From an uncultured Lachnospiraceae bacterium (GTDB lineage Bacteria > Bacillota > Clostridia > Lachnospirales > Lachnospiraceae), in contig CADBLW010000188.1 in NCBI GenBank assembly GCA_902795625.1, positions 1 to 6,139 on the forward strand: a stretch of DNA of 6,139 nt. The letters are read 5' to 3'. The notes beneath the pieces are model-generated. The model did not search any database. It had not been told where the DNA came from and saw only the letters and a list, made by a program, of their open reading frames with translations. The translations under genes and the position numbers were made by a program. Shown here piece by piece: positions 1-4,500 of the stretch. Each line of letters starts with the position of its first letter. Positions within the stretch are counted from its first letter, which is position 1.

Positions 1-873
1 CAGGTAGAAGACATCGCCCGGGTACGCCTCACGTCCCGGCGGTCTCTTGAGCAGAAGCGACAGTGTACGGTAAGCCGCCGCGTGCTTGGAAAGATCGTCG
101 TAGATGATCAGGACGTCCTTTCCCTGCTCCATCCACTCCTCGCCGATAGCGCATCCCGCATAGGGAGCGATATACTGCAGCGGCGCAAGCTCACTCGCGG
201 TCGCCGCAACGATCGTCGTGTAGTCCATCGCGCCGTATTCGTTGAGCGTCTTCACGATGTTGGCAACCGTGGACGCCTTCTGGCCGATGGCAACGTAGAT
301 GCAGAGAACATTTTCCTCTTTCTGATTGATGATGGTATCGATCGCGATGGCGGTCTTGCCGGTCTGGCGGTCGCCGATGATCAGCTCACGCTGTCCGCGT
401 CCGATCGGGATCATGGAGTCGATTGCCTTGATACCGGTCTGCAGAGGCGTGTCAACGCTCTTACGGCTGATAACGCCGCTGGCGACACGCTCGATCTGGC
501 GGTGTGCCGTCGCCGCGATGGGTCCCTTGCCGTCGATCGGCTGCCCGAGCGCGTTCACGACGCGGCCGAGCATGCAGTCGCCTACCGGCACCTCGATAAC
601 GCGGCCGGTGGTCTTCACGATGTCACCCTCGCGGATCAGCGCGGTATCGCCCATCAGAACGGCACCGACGTTGTCCTGCTCAAGGTTCATCACCATTCCG
701 TAGATGTCGTTGGGGAACTCCAGGAGCTCGCCCTGCATCGCATTTTCCAAGCCGTGGATACGCGCGATACCGTCCGCGACCTGGATCACGGTTCCTACAT
801 CGGATACCACAAGTTTCGTACTGTATCGTTTGATCTGCTCGCGGATGACGGAGCTGATCTCTTCCGGTTTCAT
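1..873 (-). CDS. atpA: F1 ATP synthase alpha subunit, N-terminal 291 codons (cut by window edge)
   Basis: Alpha subunit of the F1 head, which with beta forms the hexamer that makes or hydrolyses ATP; alpha carries the non-catalytic nucleotide sites. The reading frame is open to base 1, so the C-terminal part, including the arginine finger, is outside the window. Visible landmarks are the N-terminal PEEISSVIREQI segment that meets delta, the beta-barrel domain (about 24-92), the P-loop GDRQTGKT at 167-174, the VAIGQK stretch at 194-199 and the Walker B strand LIIYDD at 255-260. These positions lie within a few residues of the E. coli protein. The start is uncertain. ATG at 873-871 gives the usual MKPEEI start, but the GGGTAGG ribosome site (895-889) is 15 nt away. 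An in-frame TTG at 879-877 has 9 nt spacing and would add two residues. A 120-bp gap separates it from atpH. Family identity is certain. Confidence 0.97.
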   Translation of the reverse strand, partial: MKPEEISSVIREQIKRYSTKLVVSDVGTVIQVADGIARIHGLENAMQGELLEFPNDIYGMVMNLEQDNVGAVLMGDTALIREGDIVKTTGRVIEVPVGDCMLGRVVNALGQPIDGKGPIAATAHRQIERVASGVISRKSVDTPLQTGIKAIDSMIPIGRGQRELIIGDRQTGKTAIAIDTIINQKEENVLCIYVAIGQKASTVANIVKTLNEYGAMDYTTIVAATASELAPLQYIAPYAGCAIGEEWMEQGKDVLIIYDDLSKHAAAYRTLSLLLKRPPGREAYPGDVFYL

Positions 874-898
874 ACTCAACTCTATGTACCTACCCTTC

Positions 899-988
899 TT
901 AGTATCTCGGGAAAATGAAACCCTCCGCCGGGCAGCCTGCGCCTTCCGGCACGGTCCTCCGCGGAAAATCCTTCCCGGTAAAATTCAT
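899..988 (-). other. Gap between atpH and atpA: small open frame and weak hairpins
   Basis: The gap of about 120 bp holds one open frame of 29 codons, from ATG at 988 to TAA at 899, ending just before the atpA ribosome site. No good ribosome site precedes it, and the product (rich in Pro, Gly and Phe) resembles nothing I know. The same stretch can form a bulged GC stem near 930-950. I see no promoter or terminator. It is listed to document the gap, not as a confident gene. Confidence 0.15.
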
Positions 989-999
989 ATTGTACGGCG

Positions 1000-1545
1000 T
1001 CAGATCTGGATCTGCATCAGTTCCTTCTGCAGCCCGTCGAGCTGGGTGCGCACACTCGCGTCCAGCACGCGGTCGCCGATGCGGATCACGATGCCTCCGA
1101 TCAGGGATGCGTCGATCGCGTACTCCACCTCGAGCTCGCGATACCCTGTCGTAGCCAGAAGCTTCTCCTCCACGCGGGCGCGCTGCTGCGGGGTCAGTGC
1201 AAGCGGCGTCGTCACCTTCGCGATGCCGATCCCCTTGTACTCCTTCGCCTCGCTGATCATGTCGCGGAGCATGTCGGGCAGCTCCTTGTGCCGTCCGTTG
1301 CGCACCGCAAGCACGATAAAGCCCGTCATGTCATCGCTGACCCGGCCTCCGAAGCACTGTTCGGTAAATGCCTGTTTCTCCTCGGGAGTGATCTTCGGAT
1401 GCTCATACAGCCTGAGTACATCCGGATTGTCCGCAAGTACCGTAAGCACGGTCTGCGCCTCCGCAAGAAGCCTGTCTACGGTTCCCTCCGAAACAGCGAT
1501 CTCAAACAGGGCATGTCCGTATGTGCTGCTCACTACTCCTGCCAT
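1000..1545 (-). CDS. atpH: F1 ATP synthase delta subunit
   Basis: Delta (OSCP-type) subunit, which ties the top of F1 to the peripheral stalk formed by subunit b. The 181 residues match the usual length of about 180. The N-terminal six-helix domain begins with the typical YGHALFEIA motif (9-17). The C-terminal hallmark runs from DASLIGG (145-151) through the IRIGDRVLDAS block to about 169, and the protein ends in short hydrophobic LQKELMQIQI. The ATG at 1545 lies inside the end of atpF and overlaps it by 13 bp, so translation is probably coupled. The site upstream (GAAATGGG) is weak, consistent with dependence on atpF translation. The gene ends with TGA and is followed by the longest gap between atpH and any downstream atp gene seen here. 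Identity rests on motifs, length and operon position. Confidence 0.96.
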   Translation of the reverse strand: MAGVVSSTYGHALFEIAVSEGTVDRLLAEAQTVLTVLADNPDVLRLYEHPKITPEEKQAFTEQCFGGRVSDDMTGFIVLAVRNGRHKELPDMLRDMISEAKEYKGIGIAKVTTPLALTPQQRARVEEKLLATTGYRELEVEYAIDASLIGGIVIRIGDRVLDASVRTQLDGLQKELMQIQI

Positions 1546-2099
1546 GTCGAATCACCCATTTCTTTAAGGACCGAATCCAAAAGCTGTTCCTGTTTTTCGG
1601 CGGTCATGGTGTCCGAGACGAACCGTCCGGCCATCTCCGTCGCCACCGTGATCATTTCCTTCTTTACGTCGTCCCGTACGCGGCTCTTCTCGAGCTCGAT
1701 CTCGCGCTGCGTGCGCTCCATGATGCGGGCGGACTCGGCGTTGGCCGCGTCGATGATCTCGCTCTCGCGGCGCTTTGCCTTGCGCTTTCCGTCGCTCAGG
1801 ATACGGTCAACCTCCGCGTCGGCGTCCTTCAGGCGGGCGTCGTACTCCGCCTTGAACTCCATCGCTTCCCTCTTCTCCGCGGCTGCCGTGGAGAGGTCGG
1901 ATTCGATGCGCTCCTGGCGCTTGCGGAGGAAGTCCCGCGCGGGATTGAACACAAAATAGGACAACAAAAAGAACAGGAAGAACACGGCAAGTGCTAAGAT
2001 CAGGGCGTCGAAGATGATCTGCAGGTCAAGCCCGAAGATTTTCCCCGTCATACCCTCATCCGTGGCCAGGAAAGCCAATTGTGCCATCAAACCGTTCAC
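1533..2099 (-). CDS. atpF: Fo ATP synthase subunit b (peripheral stalk)
   Basis: Subunit b forms the stator that holds F1 against the turning c-ring. The 188 residues show the expected architecture: a short N-terminus, one membrane helix at about 28-51 (very rich in Leu, Phe and Ala), the conserved NPARDFLRKRQERI hinge (52-65), then a long charged helix rich in Ala, Glu, Lys and Arg from about 65 to 155. The C-terminal part (about 146-183) with MAGRF and KQEQLLDSVLKEM is the delta-binding region. The start is GTG at 2099. It has an excellent AGGAGG site (2114-2109, inside AAAAGGAGGG 2116-2107) at about 8-9 nt, whereas the next in-frame ATG at residue 5 would lie too far away. It ends with TAG inside the first codons of atpH. 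A hairpin lies directly upstream of the ribosome site. Confidence 0.96.
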   Translation of the reverse strand: MNGLMAQLAFLATDEGMTGKIFGLDLQIIFDALILALAVFFLFFLLSYFVFNPARDFLRKRQERIESDLSTAAAEKREAMEFKAEYDARLKDADAEVDRILSDGKRKAKRRESEIIDAANAESARIMERTQREIELEKSRVRDDVKKEMITVATEMAGRFVSDTMTAEKQEQLLDSVLKEMGDSTWQE

Positions 2100-2113
2100 T
2101 ACTGTTCCCTCCT

Positions 2114-2143
2114 TTTCGACAGCGCTGTCCGCGGCCGTCGAAA
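2114..2143 (-). other. Hairpin between atpE and atpF
   Basis: A 7-bp perfect stem (TTTCGAC with GTCGAAA) encloses 16 bases that are themselves GC-rich and contain the palindromes CCGCGG and AGCGCT; GACAGCGCTGTC across 2119-2130 is a competing 12-base palindrome. There is no T-tract, so it is not an intrinsic terminator. In the mRNA its 3' arm runs straight into the atpF ribosome site and covers that site's first As. By position it could stabilise the 3' end of atpE mRNA or damp atpF initiation. The structure is seen in sequence; the role is inference. Confidence 0.5.
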
Positions 2144-2168
2144 GTGTTCTTGCAATCCTGCGGCGAAA

Positions 2169-2426
2169 TTAAGCCCAGGGATTAACGAAGATCAACAGAA
2201 TTGCAACGATGAGGGAATACAGACCTGTCGTCTCGGCAATTGCCTGTCCGAGGATCATGGTTCCCATAACGGTTCCTCTTGCACCGGGGTTACGACCTAC
2301 GGCAGCGGCACCCTGGCCTGCTGCGATACCCTGGCCGATTCCGGGGCCGAGGCCGGCGATCATAGCGATGCCTGCACCGAGTGCCGAGCAACCCTGTACG
2401 AATTCCTTGTTGAAGATACCATCCAT
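2169..2426 (-). CDS. atpE: Fo ATP synthase subunit c, Na+-type ion-binding signature
   Basis: Subunit c forms the membrane rotor ring. The 85 residues form a helical hairpin: helix 1 about 10-44 with the Gly/Ala-rich packing motif, polar loop RNPGA (45-49), and helix 2 about 52-80, ending NPWA. The ion-carrying carboxylate is E65. Q32 in the GPGIGQG motif, T66 and Y70 accompany it; these are the Na+ ligand and hydrogen-bond positions known from the Ilyobacter tartaricus c-ring, at identical numbering. H+-type rings usually lack this combination. The start ATG (2426) has a near-ideal AGGAGG (2440-2435) at 8 nt, the strongest initiation signal in the operon, as expected for a protein needed in about ten or more copies per complex. 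The gap from atpB is 36 bp. Family certain; Na+ coupling strongly suggested but not proven. Confidence 0.97.
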   Translation of the reverse strand: MDGIFNKEFVQGCSALGAGIAMIAGLGPGIGQGIAAGQGAAAVGRNPGARGTVMGTMILGQAIAETTGLYSLIVAILLIFVNPWA

Positions 2427-2462
2427 TGTGAAAACCTCCTGTGGTGTTTGTTTGGTCGGGGA

Positions 2463-3248
2463 TCAGTCCCCGTTATATGCCTTCGAGATGAAGACCATCG
2501 TAAGCATCGTAAATACATAAGCCTGGATCGCGCCCGAGAACAGGTCGAAGTACACATGTAACGCGCCCGGCCAGAGGATCAGCAGAAACTGCGGCAGCAG
2601 GTTGTACAGAAGTCCCATGATGACCGTACCGCAGAGCACGTTGCCGAAGAGACGCAGCGACATCGAGATCGGTGTCGAGATCTCGCCGATGATGTTGATC
2701 GGCGTCAGCGGGATCGGGTCAAACAGTCCCGTTACGTGCTTAAGCTTCTGATACTTGAAACCGTTGTAGTGGATCAGGAAAAATGTGATCATCGCCAGTC
2801 CGAACGTCACGCCGTAATCCGCGGTGGGCGGACGCAGTCCGAAGACGCCCGAGATGTTCGAGAAGAAGATAAACAACAGCAGCGTTCCGATGTAGTTGCG
2901 GAATTTGCCGCCGTGCTCGTCGCCCATGTTCGACATCGTTGTGTTGTCGATAAATGTGACGATCGTCTCGATGATGACCATGCAGATCCCGGGCTTTCCG
3001 TACGGATCCGACTTGCAGATCACGCGGTTGGCGAGGATCGCAAGCACGGAGATCGCGATGACCAGGATCAGCAGTGCAATGTGCGTCGATGTGATCCAGA
3101 ACCGGTAGCCGAACAGCTCGAAGGAGCCGAACCCGTTGATACCGATCTTCGATCCGATGTCATTGCTCCGCGATACCGCCTCCGGCAGCTTCTGCCCCAC
3201 GGGTGCCCGCATGGCCAGCGCCGAAAGCATTCCGCTTTGAAAACTCAC
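2463..3248 (-). CDS. atpB: Fo ATP synthase subunit a (ion channel)
   Basis: Subunit a supplies the two half-channels through which ions reach and leave the c-ring. The 261 residues hold an N-terminal segment, a first membrane helix at about 53-74, further helices near 120-162 and the conserved C-terminal pair (about 187-255). The essential arginine is R199 in SLRLFGN (197-203), equivalent to E. coli R210. GEISTPIS (188-195) precedes it, and the IQAYVF block (241-246) is the usual last-helix motif. The start is GTG at 3248, supported by AAGGAAGG (3263-3256) at 7 nt; an ATG six codons inside lacks such a site. The gene follows atpI after 115 bp and precedes atpE by 36 bp. It should act with the Na+-type c subunit next to it. 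Confidence 0.97.
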   Translation of the reverse strand: MSFQSGMLSALAMRAPVGQKLPEAVSRSNDIGSKIGINGFGSFELFGYRFWITSTHIALLILVIAISVLAILANRVICKSDPYGKPGICMVIIETIVTFIDNTTMSNMGDEHGGKFRNYIGTLLLFIFFSNISGVFGLRPPTADYGVTFGLAMITFFLIHYNGFKYQKLKHVTGLFDPIPLTPINIIGEISTPISMSLRLFGNVLCGTVIMGLLYNLLPQFLLILWPGALHVYFDLFSGAIQAYVFTMLTMVFISKAYNGD

Positions 3249-3267
3249 TCTATCACCTTCCTTGGCA

Positions 3268-3281
3268 GCCGGCTTCCCGGC
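3268..3281 (-). other. Small GC hairpin just upstream of the atpB ribosome site
   Basis: GCCGG and CCGGC form a 5-bp perfect stem around a 4-base loop (GAAG in the mRNA sense). Only four bases separate it from the AAGGAAGG ribosome site of atpB. No T-tract follows, so it is not a terminator. It may hold the ribosome site in an open state or mark an mRNA processing boundary; that is inference. Confidence 0.35.
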
Positions 3282-3317
3282 CGCAGTAACGTTATCGTCG
3301 AAGCCCTCTCACCCGCC

Positions 3318-3335
3318 GAAGGGGCAGCGCCCTTC
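3318..3335 (-). other. Hairpin in the atpI-atpB gap
   Basis: A 6-bp perfect stem (GAAGGG with CCCTTC) around a 6-base GC-rich loop, in the middle of the 115-bp gap between atpI and atpB. No run of T follows on the minus strand, so transcription should read through. Its position at the border between the accessory genes and the stoichiometric Fo genes would suit an mRNA processing or stability element. The structure is visible; the function is inferred. Confidence 0.4.
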
Positions 3336-3363
3336 CTCGTGCGGTATCGTTCGGAAAATGCTG

Positions 3364-3939
3364 CTATCGCAGGCCCATTTTCCGACGAAGCTTCGCAGTG
3401 AACGGCTGCAGGTACGCAGCCGGTTTGATCATGATTATGCTGAGGATGCAGCCGATGCCCGCCGTGCGGCCTAAGCCCACCATAACAGCGACTACCGACA
3501 GCAGCACCACCGCGTAACGGATGGCCGAACGGCCTCTCGCGTATCGCTCCGCGCGCTGCGGATCCATGGTCAGCGCCCAGCCGATGGACCGGTACATATG
3601 CACCAGCAGGTAGACGGCGACAACGGCTCCCACCGCGACGCCCGCGGCATACTTCCATACGGGACGCGCCCAGATCATGCCGAGCAGGAGCAGCACACAC
3701 AGGGCGACGCAGCCGACCTTCAGGTCGGTGTGCACGGCCTCCGCCTCGCGGAGCTCCTCGTACGCGCGCTCGCTGTCCTCCTCGATGGGGTCAACCACGC
3801 GGTTCTCTTCTTCCGCCTCTGCCTCCTCCTCGGACAGCTCCCGGTCGATGTCCTCCGGATCACGGAGCTCCGTGGTCCCGCCGTAGGACATTTCCTTCAT
3901 CACATCCCGCAGACGAGGCTGTTTTCTTCGTCCAAACAT
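3364..3939 (-). CDS. atpI: AtpI-like ATP synthase accessory membrane protein with acidic N-terminal extension
   Basis: AtpI/UncI-type proteins sit at the head of many atp operons and help c-ring assembly or stability; the role here is by homology and position. With the start chosen, the product has 191 residues, longer than the usual 120-130. The extra part is an N-terminal cytoplasmic segment (about 1-70) that is basic at first and then strongly acidic, with runs of Glu at about 37-46. Four membrane helices follow at about 75-90, 98-116, 139-157 and 159-178. The loop with MYRSIG, DPQRAERYARG and RSAIRY, and the ending MIKPAAYLQPF, are the parts that resemble AtpI. The ATG at 3939 has AAAAGG at 5 nt and begins one base after the atpZ stop. 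A start 13 codons upstream (3978) would overlap atpZ and seems less likely. Confidence 0.8.
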   Translation of the reverse strand: MFGRRKQPRLRDVMKEMSYGGTTELRDPEDIDRELSEEEAEAEEENRVVDPIEEDSERAYEELREAEAVHTDLKVGCVALCVLLLLGMIWARPVWKYAAGVAVGAVVAVYLLVHMYRSIGWALTMDPQRAERYARGRSAIRYAVVLLSVVAVMVGLGRTAGIGCILSIIMIKPAAYLQPFTAKLRRKMGLR

Positions 3940-3940
3940 G

Positions 3941-4258
3941 TCAACCTTTTCTATTCTTCCAGCGAAGGAATTCCGCATCGGCCTCCGCCTGTTTCGCGTC
4001 CGCCGGTTCCGTCTTCGGCGGTTCCGGATCCTTCGCGTACTTCGCGATCAGCGACCAGACGCTTCGGAACCCGGCAGCAACGCCGAGCAGCAGGCCGACG
4101 ATCGTGAGGATCGGAAGAGTGCCGAGCAGCCGGTCAAGCCCGTAACCGAGCAGTCCGCCGACCGCTATCGCGGACATCATGCAAAGTCCGATCTGCGTCA
4201 CCAGAAACAGCATCCGCATCGTCTCGCCGGTTTGCTTTTTCTTTCGCGAATCGCGCAT
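3941..4258 (-). CDS. atpZ: AtpZ-like small membrane protein, first gene of the atp operon
   Basis: AtpZ/AtpI-family proteins have two membrane helices and are encoded at the front of F-ATPase operons; a role in divalent cation transport has been proposed for some, and in assembly for others. The 105-residue product has a basic N-terminus (RKKKQ at 5-9), helix 1 at about 17-42, the family-typical GYGLDRLLGTLP turn (38-49), helix 2 at about 50-72 rich in Gly, and a Pro/Glu/Ala-rich cytoplasmic tail. The start is ATG at 4258, with AGGAAGGG (4270-4263) 4 nt upstream. An in-frame ATG ten codons earlier (4288) has no ribosome site and falls at the predicted transcription start, so it is rejected. 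The stop codon is one base from the atpI start, implying coupled translation. Confidence 0.82.
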   Translation of the reverse strand: MRDSRKKKQTGETMRMLFLVTQIGLCMMSAIAVGGLLGYGLDRLLGTLPILTIVGLLLGVAAGFRSVWSLIAKYAKDPEPPKTEPADAKQAEADAEFLRWKNRKG

Positions 4259-4296
4259 CGTGCCCTTCCTTTCCGAAAAACAGCCCATACATGGTT

Positions 4297-4325
4297 ACTA
4301 TACCACTTTTCCTTCAAGACTTCCA
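4297..4325 (-). promoter_or_regulatory. Predicted atp operon promoter (extended -10, sigma-A type)
   Basis: The -10 box TATAGT (4302-4297) differs from TATAAT at one base and is preceded by TGG, giving the TGn extended -10 motif. With a 17-bp spacer the -35 position reads TGGAAG (4325-4320), a poor match, which an extended -10 can offset. The region upstream (about 4310-4360) is AT-rich with A- and T-tracts, possibly an UP-like element. Transcription would begin near 4292-4288, leaving a leader of about 30 nt before atpZ. It is the only convincing promoter seen for the operon within the window. Confidence 0.65.
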
Positions 4326-4346
4326 CTAAAAATTTTGTAACTTTTC

Positions 4347-4364
4347 AGTGATTTTTCTATCACT
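4347..4364. promoter_or_regulatory. 18-bp dyad upstream of the atp promoter, possible operator
   Basis: A perfect inverted repeat, AGTGAT-N6-ATCACT, with an AT-rich centre. Its centre (about 4355) lies roughly 60-65 bp upstream of the predicted transcription start, a common place for an activator of the CRP/FNR type. The half-sites resemble TGTGA/TCACA, but the spacing is 8 rather than 6, so it does not fit the CRP consensus. It could also fold as a weak hairpin in RNA, but it lies upstream of the predicted start. Regulator unknown. Confidence 0.35.
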
Positions 4365-4414
4365 TTCGCACATGCCCGTGCCGTTATCCCCGCAGCGGAA
4401 TTTCACTGCAGCAG

Positions 4415-4448
4415 AAAAACCGGTGCCAACGGCAACGCCGATGGCGCC
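4415..4448 (-). terminator. Second, weaker terminator-like hairpin
   Basis: On the minus strand, bases 4448-4422 fold into an imperfect stem of about 12 positions with two mismatches (one C-A, one T-T), topped by a perfect CGGC/GCCG stem with a 3-base loop. Two Gs and then five Ts (4419-4415) follow. It would back up the stronger terminator just upstream and insulate the atp promoter. A separate 14-bp palindrome, CGATGGCGCCATCG (4439-4452), overlaps it and could compete for pairing. Confidence 0.45.
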
Positions 4449-4471
4449 ATCGACGGAACCTCACGGCAACG

Positions 4472-4500
4472 AAAAAGCGCACCTGAGAGATCAGATGCGC
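4472..4500 (-). terminator. Rho-independent terminator of the PIG-L gene
   Basis: Read on the minus strand, a 10-bp stem (4500-4491 with 4486-4477, one G-U pair) closes a TCTC loop and is followed by TTTTT (4476-4472). The 5' arm contains the last two codons and the stop codon of the deacetylase gene, so terminator and coding sequence overlap. This ends the upstream transcript about 180 bp before the atp promoter. Confidence 0.88.

Noticed and set aside
82..918. Long plus-strand open frame opposite atpA
   Set aside because: It is antisense to a clearly real atpA frame with intact P-loop and Walker B; GC-rich coding DNA often leaves an open antisense frame. The product is rich in Asp, Arg and Leu with no family features.
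899..988. A real small protein gene between atpH and atpA
   Set aside because: No ribosome site or known relatives; a 29-codon frame in a 120-bp gap can occur by chance. Kept only as a low-confidence note.
704..1567. Plus-strand open frame opposite atpH and the atpH-atpA gap
   Set aside because: It spans two genes and a gap antisense, with a Ser/Arg-rich composition typical of shadow frames.
2736..3401. Plus-strand open frame opposite atpB
   Set aside because: Antisense to the membrane helices of subunit a; composition (Arg, Asp, His rich) reflects the complement of hydrophobic codons.
3245..3700. Minus-strand frame overlapping the end of atpI and running to atpB, possibly a frameshifted extension
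   Set aside because: AtpI ends naturally after the expected AAYLQPF motif, so no frameshift is needed, and the alternative frame lacks membrane helices.
3940..3978. Earlier start for the AtpI-like protein at 3978
   Set aside because: It overlaps atpZ, while the ATG at 3939 has AAAAGG at 5 nt and sits one base after the atpZ stop.
4259..4288. Earlier start for AtpZ at 4288
   Set aside because: No ribosome site precedes it and it coincides with the predicted transcription start; ATG at 4258 has AGGAAGGG.
4311..4316. TTGAAG as the -35 box of the atp promoter
   Set aside because: Only 9 bp separate it from TATAGT, too short for a sigma-A promoter; the extended -10 reading fits better.
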